The notes below the pieces were generated by a model, which worked only from the letters and a program-made list of their open reading frames with translations, searched no databases and had not been told where the DNA came from. From Anoplopoma fimbria (Eukaryota > Chordata > Actinopteri > Perciformes > Anoplopomatidae), in the NCBI RefSeq assembly GCF_027596085.1, contig NC_072454.1:22303741-22367740 (forward strand): a stretch of DNA of 64,000 nt, given 5' to 3'. Both the position numbers and the translations under genes were made by a program. Shown here piece by piece: positions 1 to 48,565 of this stretch (positions within the stretch are counted from its first letter, which is position 1; every line of letters starts with the position of its first letter).

Positions 1-1290
1 TTGTTTGTTAATAACAAAGGGCTCGGATGTAAGCCAAGTGTCTGAAGTGCGAGACTGATCCAAGGACACTGACCAAGTCCAACAGCGCATAGATTCTATA
101 GGTGAGATAACAGATATCTGTCATTTCAAATGGCATATTGAACTTTTTCTTTATTAAAATGAAGGCTTTAGTTGACGTTTGTCTGCCGTGAGGCGCCATG
201 ATGCTCATCCACTTGTCGTGTAATGCATTATGGCATGCATTGTGGGCATTACACGACAATGCACTTGTTATTATGATAAATGTGCACCTATCAAACAACA
301 CCACAACGACGATAACAGGCTTTGTTGCAATTGCACACTTCCTTAATCAGATGCGTTAAAAAGGACACAATGACATGCATTTTGCAATCAAACATGCAAT
401 TCAGAAACACTGAAACTAGATGACTTAGCACAAGTTGCAAATCAGCATCAAAGCCACTTTTATCAACATAAATGATCTATTAATGTGTCTGTGCGTTTGC
501 AGCGACATATAGACATGAGAGGTAGACAGTGTTGCTGGGTAAAGACTCAAACGCCCTTCGGAAAAAAGCCTCCCCTGAATGACTTTACAGGCTTGTGTAC
601 TGTCTCCACTACACACCAAATCCAGTATTTTTCCATCAAGTAGCGCGCTGGACCACGTGATCATAAAGGAGAAGGGAGAAAAAAAAAACGCTGTCATGTT
701 TGCATCCTCAATTGACAGCGGTGCACGCCGTATATGGCTCTCAATTAGCAGGATTTAGCAAGCGCCGCTACAGTTCTCCACTTTTCTGCTTAATGAAAAC
801 GTTTATGTACTAAGTCCTCGCTTCGTATTCGTATTGTTGCCCCATTCGGGAAACAAATGTCTCCTCCAGGTCGCTTTTCTAACCCCGTGCGTTCATGATC
901 GTGTAACCACTCCCACTCGTGGCTGGTGGAAAATTACCAGCTTACAAGCAACAGGCAAATGAATGGTCCTTGCGATTTTGTCACATCATTCATATCATTC
1001 ACCCAAGACACTTTCCTTTCGGGATATGCTTGTTTAAAAGTGCTAAATCCTTCACAGAGCGTCTAAGTGGATTAAAAATAGAATTAAATGTCAACACTAT
1101 TGACAAGTACTATAAGTGGCGTTTACACGAATGGGGGTAATATTTAACTTGACCCCGTAATAAACAGTGGCCGCTTACTTATTCGCTATTCTCACAAGCG
1201 GATCATGTACGAGTCCATTCTGCATGGGAGTCTGCCCTCTTTTTCTCTTCGGGCGGAGCAGTAGCGTGGGCGCTTAAGCGAATTGAAATA
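1..1290. other. intergenic stretch upstream of xpo1
   Basis: I see no exon, RNA gene or recognisable protein similarity here. The open frames are short and lack conserved motifs. The only structure noted is the 14-bp inverted repeat at 213-259. The upstream neighbour of xpo1 probably lies outside the window. Confidence 0.5.
213..259. repeat. 14-bp perfect inverted repeat (hairpin)
   Basis: The arms TTGTCGTGTAATGC (213-226) and GCATTACACGACAA (246-259) are exact reverse complements separated by 19 nt. The element lies in the gene-free stretch upstream of xpo1. It could extrude as a hairpin or be the footprint of a small transposon. No function can be assigned. Confidence 0.6.
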
Positions 1291-1500
1291 GACTGACAGG
1301 TCCGTCACGCAATGGGACGCCGACCAGGAAGTGTCCAGCAGAGCCGCGGCCAATCAGATCGCTCGGTGGGCGTAACCCCAGTCCAAACTTTTACGCGGCG
1401 CCATCGGCTGAAAACTAAACCGAGATGGAATCTCCCAGTCTGAACCGGTTTCAACCGGTTGCGAGTTAGTTGCTTGAGAGAGGAGAGGAGGCGCAGGCAC
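1290..1500 (+). promoter_or_regulatory. xpo1: probable xpo1 core promoter
   Basis: This GC-richer segment precedes the non-coding first exon. It carries an inverted-ETS-like ACCAGGAAGTG near 1322-1332 and a CCAAT box in GGCCAATCAG around 1348-1357. No TATA box is evident. CCAAT/NF-Y control is known for mammalian XPO1. That the fish site is used is inference from position and motif. Confidence 0.45.
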
Positions 1501-1803
1501 ACAACCTCTACACCGCCCCGCTCGGAGAAAACACAAGAGTAACGAAATAATTAGTGAATCAAGGTTGACTTTGTTTCGTACAATGTTTCGGAGTAAAATA
1601 TTGCTGTGTTTGCCGCGATAATAGCTTTGGGAAGCCACATCAGTGGTGGTTAGCAGCCAGACATCCCTCACTGCTGGAGCTGGAGATAGTCAACGCTGCA
1701 GAAATAGGAAATCTGTCCTAATCAACACTGAAGTACTCACTAGACCCTGTAGCTTCTTGGGCAAACGCCACTGTTTTCAGTCAGAGCCTCGGACTTTAGG
1801 TAG
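1440..1803 (+). other. xpo1: xpo1 non-coding exon 1 (5' UTR), approximate
   Basis: A plausible donor lies at the end of this block: either ...ACTTTAG|GTAGGT (exon end 1799) or ...GGTAG|GTAACC (exon end 1803). The first coding exon opens with an acceptor six bases upstream of its ATG (TTGCAG|AGCTCT, exon start 3255), so at least one upstream 5' UTR exon is required. The 5' boundary is a guess. Vertebrate XPO1 genes also have a non-coding first exon. Confidence 0.4.
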
Positions 1804-3260
1804 GTAACCTGGGGTGAAGTGGAAACCTGCCATGCCGTGATTAACGTGTCTGCGCTTTAACCTGTACAAATGAATAAAATGCATTTTGGTTTGGGTGTTA
1901 AGTCGTGCTGTTATATAGTTGACGTGGTCCGTAGATACATGCTAATTCATAATACAATAGCCTCAGTGGCGGTCGCCAGATAGCCACCGACTGCCCGCTA
2001 GCTAGCGCTCAACGGTGCCTCTCTGTGAGGATTAGCTAACGCTGGCTGTCACATAAAGTGATGTAACTCAAACAAACTAAAAGTACAACCAGAAGGACAC
2101 GAGTAAGACACCAAACGCTGTCCCTCTCTCTCTCTGTCCCCGCACAGCAGCATCACTGGTGTGTCCGTGGTGTGAGCGGATGTCAGGTTGATGCTGCTTC
2201 GTTATGTCAAAGCGTCTTTAACACACAAGTGTTTAGAGAAACCCGCGGCCAGTCCTCCTGGTGTAGCTGCAACACACGGCGACAAGCTTCCCGTAACAGT
2301 GTGGCTGTATGAAGCCGAGTGAAGTGAATGTATGGGCGCCTCCGTCCCAGGCATCCTTGGTGGGAGTGGTTGTAGTCAGCAGCGACGGGACCACATGTGA
2401 ACTGTTTGTGCGACACGGTGCTAGCGGCTAGCTGTACATGTAGCGGGGATGCTAGCTAGCTAGCTAGCTGTAGCATTCGGAGCGGAGAGGAGAGCGCTGG
2501 CACTGCCGCGTACACGTTGTTTACGTTGTTTACGTTGGCTCCGTTATTTGTTAGGCTGGTAATTGTAAACATAGCTGCGAGCTGCGTTCGTCGTTCTCTT
2601 GTCTTTCACCACGGCAGTCCGCTACTCGCGTTGCGGGCGGTGTTTGGAGGAGTGAACTCCGTCACTTGCAGATGTAAACAACGTGACGTCGCCCAGTATA
2701 TCCGGCACGTGGCTGGGTTAACCTTCTTAATATGGTCGTAGAGAGAACACGGTGGAAGCACAGTTAGAGGTTTACATCTGTTGTTTGACTGTTTGTTAAA
2801 CCAATGGGGGAATGTAATTGACTTTGGCTCGGGAGAACGATGTTCTCAATCGTTTCTAAGTCAATATTAACTCGTTTATGGCTATACTAGTGTGTGTCCA
2901 GTCTCTGTTTTTATTATTATGATAACTATTTATCATTACCAGCCACTGGATGAGAATATTAAGTTAATTTCTCCATACTTTGTCCTTAAGTCCATACTCC
3001 TGGGGTAGACCATAGCACTGTGTCCAATATATGTTGCCAAATATTCAGTCGACAGAAGAACTGACGATGCTTTTCTGCTTGAGCAGTGCCAGACTTGCTT
3101 ACTTCTTAACGTGACAGCCCACTGGTGGGTCTAGGGGATGTTTGTTTAGCAGTCAGCTGTTTGGAATTGTTTCTAAACGCACAGTTCACATGACTTTGCC
3201 TGTTGAATGTGTTCCCTGCACTCATGACCCCTCCCTCCGCTGTCCTTGTTGCAGAGCTCT

Positions 3261-29128
<25,868 letters not shown>

Positions 29129-30290
29129 GCACCAGCTCCTTCAGACTGTACAGTAGTCCAAACAAACAAACAAACAAATCAACTCTAACCGCAGCAAACA
29201 CAACGAAAACCCAAGAGAGGCACTTGAGTGTGGGGGGAGGGGGGGAGGGGGGCTCGCCCTCCGCAGAGCGGGTCGTCCCACCGGATGTTTGTTGACCAAA
29301 ACAATGCCAACAATGTGTACATGATTACCGCGTCACCCTGTGGCCCTTTTTACATAATCTGCGTTTTCTATGGAGACTTTTTTGTGTAATATCTTTCCAG
29401 AACTGTTAATCGAAGCTAACGTTTGTCGGTCTCTGGCCCATCCCAAGACCTGCATGAGGAGGTTGTAACGATTAGACTTAACCATCTTGTTTGTGTTCTG
29501 TTCCCTCCACCTTCCACGTCCTTTTTTTTTTTTTTTTTTTTTTTTTTAAACCCCAGCTTCCCTTTTTCCCATATATTTGTTTATGTATAAATATATTATA
29601 TATAATGTCTGAGCAGGCTTCTAGACCCGTGGTGTGACGGACAGGAAGTGGTCTTTCAGCACCGGACGCGCTGCTCGTTCGGTGCCCCCCGGTGCATCGT
29701 GGGAGAATGTGAATCGAACAGATTAATGAATGAAGGCGGAGAGATGCTGCTCCGCGTGTCGGTGTCGGTCGCTCATCGCTGTGTGGCTGCTGCCGGCAGG
29801 TTTTTTCTTTTTAGGGAAAGCAAAACCGAATATGTGCATATCATCCCAATTGTATAGCATCTTTAAGACCATGGGAACATTTTTTTTTTTTTTTTCTTTT
29901 TATTCTATTGTTTCTTTTTGTTTCGGTGTGTGCGCGTGTGTGCTGTCGCCTAGTCGACATCAGCGTTTTGTTTTCCTCTAAGAGGATTGTTGCTCATTTG
30001 TGAGCCTTCATCAACGGGATGTTTTAAGGAAGTGGCGGAGGTATTTATGGGTTCTTAGTTGGTTGCATCTTTATAACAGCTCCTGTTTAACTCAGATGGC
30101 TTTTGAGATTTTTTGGAATTGTACTAATTTAGATTGTTTACCAGGCGGTAGTGCTCCAAGACGCTACCTTTAGAGCAAAATGACAAAAAAATAAAACTGG
30201 GTTTACATTTGATTTTGTATTTTTGCATTTTGTTTTCAGTTGTACCTTGTTTGAGTTCAGACCGAATAAAACAAAAGGCTTTTTTTTTTT
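29129..30290 (+). other. xpo1: xpo1 3' UTR with poly(A) signals
   Basis: AATAAA hexamers follow the TGA stop at 30190-30195 and 30265-30270, the second just before a T-rich run. The UTR also holds a 26-nt T run at 29522-29547 and a T run at 29881-29895. The exact cleavage site cannot be seen; an end near 30290 is inferred. Confidence 0.6.
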
Positions 30291-30299
30291 TTTTTTTTG

Positions 30300-31402
30300 G
30301 TCCGGAGAGCAAATGAATTGCCAACGAGTTTAATTAGGAAAAGAATGTATAAATCCAAATAAGCACCCAATCTCTAATGGCAAATTCCCCTTCTCAAGGT
30401 GTTACAGTTGTTGTGAACTTTTTGAACTGATTAAAGCTGAGAATTTTATAACCCTGCCTTTGCTCAGATTTTGTTTCATTTTTATAGGATGTTAATTTTG
30501 AGTCAGTCCACCTCCACTACAAAATTTGCTTTTTAACTTTTTTTAATTATTATTTCTAACCAGGTATTTGAACTGAAGTGTTTTTGAAGTTGGATTAGGT
30601 TTTTCTCTTTTTTTGTGTGTGAGATTGAAGTCAAAACCCTGCAGTCTGAAAAGAAAAGTTTTGTGCAGGTGAAGAGACAAAATGTTGGCATAGGGTCTAA
30701 CAATGTGGCCTTCTTGACCTGTGACATGAGGGGGGAAATAAAATATTATTTCAGGCTTTTATCCACATTGAGAGTTAACTATTTGTATTGTTTGGTGCAT
30801 CTGACAGAAATTGGTAAAACTCCTTGTTCATGAGTTGATAAAAATCCACTTAATCCAGACCTCTGACCTGAGCTCACTCCTCTTAAACACAAACATGTAA
30901 ATCCTAAAAGGAAATGATGATGATGATGATGATGATGGACATGGACATCATCTGTCATCAAACGCAGTTGCTCCATGGACATTTCCGCTCGGGGCATCTT
31001 TGTTGAGGTGTGAGCCGACCTCTGCCACTAATCCCCCGTTAACATGCTGGTGTTACATTAAAGGTTGTGATGACGCCCCGCCAACCGAGACCATGAAACA
31101 CATCTGATGCAACCGGAGAGGGAGCTGCTGCATGCCCACGGTGAGGGATTGAATGTGTGAAAGTAAGTTTTGATTCCTGTGGGTGTTCCACTGTTTTACA
31201 GTGAAAACCTGAACGGTTGTCACGGCTACACGCCCCTGTAAAGGAAGCCTATCACTCATATCAGTGACACAACTTTATTTATGCATGTTTTTCATGGAGT
31301 CAGCATCTCTTTCTCCTGGTAATTACTCCTTCACATGTTCGCCTTGATGCTTCCATATCTGAACCCTCTGGGAACCATAATTCAGTGCGGCTGTAACTGG
31401 AC

Positions 31403-31440
<38 letters not shown>

Positions 31441-31790
31441 CTTCCTGACCCAGATCCTCAGCCATTCTCGGCATCTGCTGTCGAGGAGAAGAGGGGACAG
31501 CTGGGGTATCGCAGCACCCCCTCCACCACCCAATAAAAAAAAAAAAAGAAAAAGGCTCCACGCCTCCTCCTGCCCTGTTCGCTGTGGGCAGGCCGGGTTA
31601 TTAATACTCCTGTGAGTAAGTCAGACAGGAAGAGCCAGGTTAGCGCACACACACCGGTCACAGCTGACCCTCTACCCAGTGGCACATACCAGCTCTGAGC
31701 AGGAGTTTCACACTGTTTCCACCAAACCAAAGGGCTTCTTTACGATTTTTAAGATAAGAAATAAAACAGTGAAAGGCGCATAATCAGCAT
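30300..31790. other. intergenic region between convergent xpo1 and sanbr
   Basis: I see no exon here. It holds a (TGA)n tract at 30914-30937, a (CA)n tract at 31406-31438 and a short poly(A) at 31534-31545. Both genes' 3' ends point into this segment. Confidence 0.55.
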
Positions 31791-31956
31791 TTACATTTTT
31801 TATTCCACCCTTGTTAAATTCTTCGACATCGTCTTAAGTTGGAGCAGGGGTCCACTGACAGGTATCGGTCAAACTGGGGCAAAGTTGATAGCTGAGAGCC
31901 CCCAAGGTGATACACTGCCACCCAGTGGAACGTAAGCGGAAACACTTCATTCATGT

Positions 31957-31962
31957 TTTATT
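31957..31962 (-). terminator. sanbr: candidate sanbr poly(A) signal
   Basis: AATAAA on the minus strand (TTTATT on the plus strand) lies about 715 bp downstream of the sanbr stop codon. A second candidate lies at 31798-31803. The choice between them cannot be made from sequence alone. Confidence 0.4.
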
Positions 31963-32555
31963 GGTCCCAGTGTATGCACAGTGCAGCCACGCTCCAATAC
32001 AGACAGGAAGCACTAGACCTATAGCTCTACCAGAACTAAACAAACCTGCAGCATCTGTCGTCTGCCCAGAAGACCATAAATGATAATACAGGGTTAATTG
32101 AAGCGAGCTGTGTTGAAGCAGAAAACTTGTCATTCCCTATCTGGCTTCTAGCATCACTGTGGAGTTTACTGGGTCTAAATCATTCAGGTGACAGTTGGAA
32201 AATAACAATCTAGCATTTATCATGCTGTCCTTTGTAGAAATCCCAAACTAGTCTACTTTCAAGACTAAACCCTAAAGACACACGTTTGATCTAGTGCATT
32301 CCCTACGAGCTGACCACAGCTGCACAAATAAGCAGCAAGCTGAGTGACGGGTTGATGGTGATCAATAACGTAGTCACCTGAGTGAAGCACAGAGGGAGGG
32401 AGGGGGGGCTGACAAAGGGGTGAGGGTGGGGAGGGGAGGGGGAGAGTCCACAGCTGGGTTATATGAGTGGAGGCCGTGCTTTGAGAGTGTGGGGGGGGGG
32501 CTGCCAGCAGGAAGTAAATTTGTTGCACTGAGCCCTTGCTGAAGGATCTTGTCTC

Positions 32556-32557
<2 letters not shown>

Positions 32558-32601
<44 letters not shown>
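32558..32601. repeat. (TC)n microsatellite
   Basis: About 44 bp of CT repeats lies in the sanbr 3' UTR (GA-rich in the transcript), 75 nt after the stop codon. Confidence 0.9.
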
Positions 32602-32604
<3 letters not shown>

Positions 32605-32675
32605 TTTGTGAGCTCTCAGTCAGTTTTCATGCTCGTCTCTTAGTCGGCTCAGCGGCCTTCTCCCCATCGGGTCCT

Positions 32676-44306
<11,631 letters not shown>

Positions 44307-44486
44307 TCACATCCAAACCAGAGCTATTTTATTATTGGTTTTCAACAGAAAATGAATTGGCAACTATTTAAACAATCTCTTAAGTCTCATTTGCGTGGTT
44401 TAAATATATTTTAATGGGGATCTTCTTTTATTACCATTTTATAGCCCCAGCAATGACAAAATAATTCCCTCACTAATAATAAAAAT

Positions 44487-44859
44487 AGGGCTGCACGGTG
44501 GTGTAGTGGTTAGCACTGTCGCCTCACAGCAAGAGGGGCCCGGGTTCAATTCCCGGGCTAGACAACCTTCTGTGTGGAGTTTGCATGTTCTCCCCGTGTC
44601 AGCGTGGGTTCTCTCCGGGTTCTCTGGCTTCCTCCCACAGTCCAAAGACATGCAGCTTAGGTTAAGTGATGACTCTAAATTGCCCGTAGGTGTGAATGTG
44701 AGTGTGAGTGGTTGTCTGTCTCTATATGTCTGCCCTGTGATAGGCTGGCGACCTGTCCAGGGTGTACCCTGCCTTCACCCATTGACAGCTGGGATTGGCT
44801 CCAGCACCCCCGCGACCCTTAACTGGATAAGCGGTAACGGAAGATGGATGGATGGATGG
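44487..44859 (+). mobile_element. tRNA-derived SINE with (GGAT)n tail
   Basis: The 5' head GGGCTGCACGGTGGTGTAGT and B box CCGGGTTCAATTCCCGGGC mark a tRNA-derived promoter. The body includes GTTCTCCCCGTGTCAGCGTG and GGCTGGCGACCTGTCCAGGG. It ends CTGGATAAGCGGTAACGGAA then (GGAT)n. A perfect 11-bp target duplication ATAATAAAAAT flanks it (44476-44486 and 44860-44870), so the insertion is intact and fairly recent. It lies upstream of the first sanbr coding exon. Confidence 0.85.
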
Positions 44860-46136
44860 ATAATAAAAATGAAAGGTAATGGCAGCCCTAATTTCAAATT
44901 ATAAATGCGAAATTGCGTAAAACAGCAATACCCAGCCACACAAAAAACATTATTAGATTATCAGGTAATGAGGTGAGGTAATGCATCAAGACTGAACATA
45001 TCACATACCGTCCAGCTCTAGTCACAACTGAGAATTTAACTAGTAGAGTTTAGCCACCTTTTATAAAGGTCAGCCATATTTCTATACTAACATTACCCAT
45101 TGTTTGGTGACTGGTGGCTGTGTAATGCGTTAAATACTAAAATCAAAATGACACCGTTTTTTTTCATTAAATACATCACAGGTCATAACTTCCTGAAGTG
45201 TCTGCAGAGCTTTACTCTGATTTAATGTTAGTAGCAGCCAAAGGTCGAGGATTTAAGCATTTTACATACATTTGTTGATACGAAATACATCCAAGGCCAG
45301 TTGTACAATAGATAAACTTAGTGTCAGTAGAGTAGTGATGCTAGTACAGCACAGGCCCCTCTGTCCTCCTCCTGCTGCATCAACATCAGGTGCCTTCATG
45401 GTCAAATTAAATAGGCAGCTTGTCTACACGCAGGTTAATTCAAACTTCAAGAAGGATAAGATATCGTTGACATACTTATCTTGTGTCGGAGATATTCCTT
45501 CCCGTCGTCTCGTACTGTAAACTAAGCCGGTGCCTGTTTATGTCATTGTGTGAGAATGGTGCTGATGCTGCGGTCCACTCCCACCGGCTACTGTAGCTAA
45601 TGCTAGCTAGCTAACTTTGAGGGACAAGATATGCTGCCTTCAGGTACTCCTCGTAAAATCCTAACATGAACATCAGTAGCGCCGGTGATGCGGCCAGCAG
45701 CATCGTACTGCAGTTGTATGTGGGTGCTGCTGTTTTCTTTAATACGCATCACGTATGTCGTCTTGCCAAGTCTTCACATTTAAGTAGCAGTCAATTCTGT
45801 AAGATATTTAACAAAAAGTCGAGCATGACTTGCTAATCTTTTGTTCAAGTACTATATCCAAGGTCAAAAGTTCACCCGTGAGCACAGCTGCACCCATAAC
45901 TACCGTTTTTCTGAATGGTCCATGAAGGCAGCAATAGCTTCAATCAGCTAGCATGTCCGGTGGCAAAGTGACGTTAAATGGCTACTTATCACGGTCATTT
46001 GTAAATGTTTAAGCCCGGTGGCACGGGAAAATGTTAACGGCAGGCTACACTGTCGTTATGCAAACCCAGCGGTCAAGTCCTAAACTAATTTATAGAAATA
46101 AACGCTGTTTGGTTAGTTCCGTCGGTATCTGCTTAC

Positions 46137-46200
46137 TCGTCTCTGTTGTCGCACTGCAGCAGGTTTAGGCGTCCTGTTGCTTAGAGACAGCGGCCGTAAA
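46137..46200 (-). other. sanbr: putative sanbr 5' UTR exon and promoter
   Basis: On the minus strand a block ending ACAACAGAGACGA|GTAAGC has a good donor (exon end 46137). It is preceded by a GC-rich stretch with GGCCGCTGTCTCTAAGCAAC. It lies about 250 bp downstream of the pex13 poly(A) signal. An untranslated first exon is required by the acceptor at the ATG exon. The 5' boundary and actual use are inferred. Confidence 0.35.
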
Positions 46201-46449
46201 ACAAGCACTTCTGTCAGCAGTCCCCTGACTTATTATGAATAAATAAAATAACATACCAACTATAATTTCAATACAATAAAACGTAAAACTAAACAAAATA
46301 AGCTCTCTTGGCCTTAAGGTTGGGCCTTAACTCTTGAGATGTTACTGGTGTGAAATGTGACCAATTAAACCTACTTTATATTCCAACTTCCCACTCCTAT
46401 TTCCTTGATGAAGGTATTACACAATGGACAAAACACGATTTAAAACTTT

Positions 46450-46455
46450 TTTATT
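46450..46455 (-). terminator. pex13: pex13 poly(A) signal
   Basis: AATAAA on the minus strand lies 677 bp downstream of the pex13 stop. It is the best hexamer before the putative sanbr first exon. Confidence 0.5.
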
Positions 46456-47131
46456 TTCAAAATAATTATATTAAATATTTACAAAATTACAATCTGGGAC
46501 TAACTAACAGCTGATGTTGTGCAAAGTGAGCCCCTTCTCATTCTGAATGAATCCAATTACATTTGCCTCACAAAGCAGACAAGGCAGAGGATAAAGCAGC
46601 CTACAAGTGAGGGCCAAAGACATAATTACCTCATGAAACTTTGTCCTTGCACTGTCAGTATTCAGATGATATATCAATGCGCCTCATAAACTTAAATAAT
46701 GAGCTAATTCTTGTTATTAAACAATATCAAGATTTACATCTTAAATAAGACATGATTTAAGAACGGCAGTGAACCGTATTTATAGAACACACTAAACCTT
46801 ATTTCTTGCACAAGAAATGTAAGGACAACCTCCTAATTTGAGACACACTGGTTCTAAACAGAAACGTAAAACAGGGAACCTTTTTATGGAGACCGCTTAT
46901 GACTTTTAACCATATCAAAAAGGTCCAGGTGGTGTTGGATGATTTGAATAATAAGCCTAGGAACTGCTTTTAAAAAATTCTTAAGGGAGGTCTGCCGTGT
47001 TTCCCCTAATATCTACGTCAGCTGATTATAAGTCAAGCTTTAGAGTTAAACGCTGCAAACGAATACTGACTGAGCCAACTGATGTTGTGAACACACACAG
47101 ACTTGCATACAGAGAAACGCACGCACAGACA

Positions 47132-48533
47132 TCACAGGTCATTCTTCTCGGGGATGTTAAGCACCGTGCTGGATGGCATGCTGGAGTTGGATGTTCCTGG
47201 ACTGAAGGGGGCCGGCGTTTCCCTGTACGCCGAATCCAGCAGCGCCTCTGAGGAGACAGAGACGAAGGCTGAACCGAGGCCTGGGGTGAAGCCTTGGGCG
47301 GGGTTTGACTGTGGGTGTGCAGCAGTGTTCCCTTGCTGCACCTGGGCGAGCCTCTCCGCCTCTGCGTGCTTTAAGCCCCTCCTCTTGCCCAGGACCTTGA
47401 CGTAGTTGGCGGGGACGAGTCCCGTGGTCTGTCCGTCCACACTGGCCAGCAGCCAGCCGCGGACCTTGGGCTGTTGCTCTGAACACGGGGGGAGAATCAA
47501 AAGGTCATGATCTGAGCTCATCAACATGAGGTAAACACCAACTATCTCAGTAAAAATTTTCCCAAAGTAGGACTTTCTCTTCCATTATTGACAATTTGTT
47601 TGTCACTCAAAAGACAAACTCTTAAAGGCTTTTTAACTGAAGTATATACCATGCACTTAAAATACCACATGGACAGGAAAACAAGAGGTGTAATTTCTTA
47701 AAAACTTTTTTTTATGTTTATGTGGATCCCCACCTCTTCTTGATAATATCCTCTATTACTGTATAGATGTAATTTGATGTTGTGACATTGATTTTTTTAG
47801 GTGGTTGTGGATAAAATAACCAAGTGAGAAACCAAATCAAGGATCTTCATGACATTGATGCAAAAATCATTGACCATAATGGTCGAGTGCACCCAGGCGT
47901 GATAAACCAACATCCAGCAGTTGTAAAGAGCCCTCACCTTTAGGGGCGAGGTTGAGCATGTCTCCGGCCCGCATGGAAATCTCCTCCTCAGACGCGGCTA
48001 AAAAGTCGTACTCGGCTCGGGCCACCACGTGGTCGTCCTCCCCGCTGGCCCAGTTAGTGACTGAATGAAGAAACACAAAACACGTCGTCACTCGTTAAGG
48101 GTTAAAAGAGTAAAAGACAGGCTACTACGACTTTCATCAGATTTTTAGACGGATCGGTGAAGGCTCTTACTGATACTATTTTGAGCAGTGGATCTCAACT
48201 GCTCGCCACTGAGCCACAAGACGGAACGCGTTTTTCTCACTTGTTATTCAACTGTTTTGTCTGCCACCTCTGAAATCTATTGGAACAGTGAGTCAGTGGT
48301 ACAAGGCAGTAGAAATATGGAATATAACATCTAACCTTGATCCCTGACTCTTTTTTGAAACATTTTTAACAATAGTATTTCTTCATATAAGGAAAATCTG
48401 CCATTGTGGCATGTGAGGTAAATTTTGTACCTGCTCCCTTTTTTACTTATTGTAATTTGTTGTTATTATTGTAATGAACAGTTTTATTATTTCTGATTTC
48501 TTGTAGTTTGCTTGTTTTTCTTCAATCTTTGAC

Positions 48534-48565
<32 letters not shown>

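Noticed and set aside
46150..46200. RFX-type X-box (GTCTCTAAGCAAC) at the sanbr promoter
   Set aside because: Two mismatches to the core consensus; too weak to report as a regulatory site.
47103..47486. Plus-strand and alternate minus-strand frames over pex13 exon 4
   Set aside because: They overlap the SH3-coding exon in the wrong frame and lack conserved sequence.
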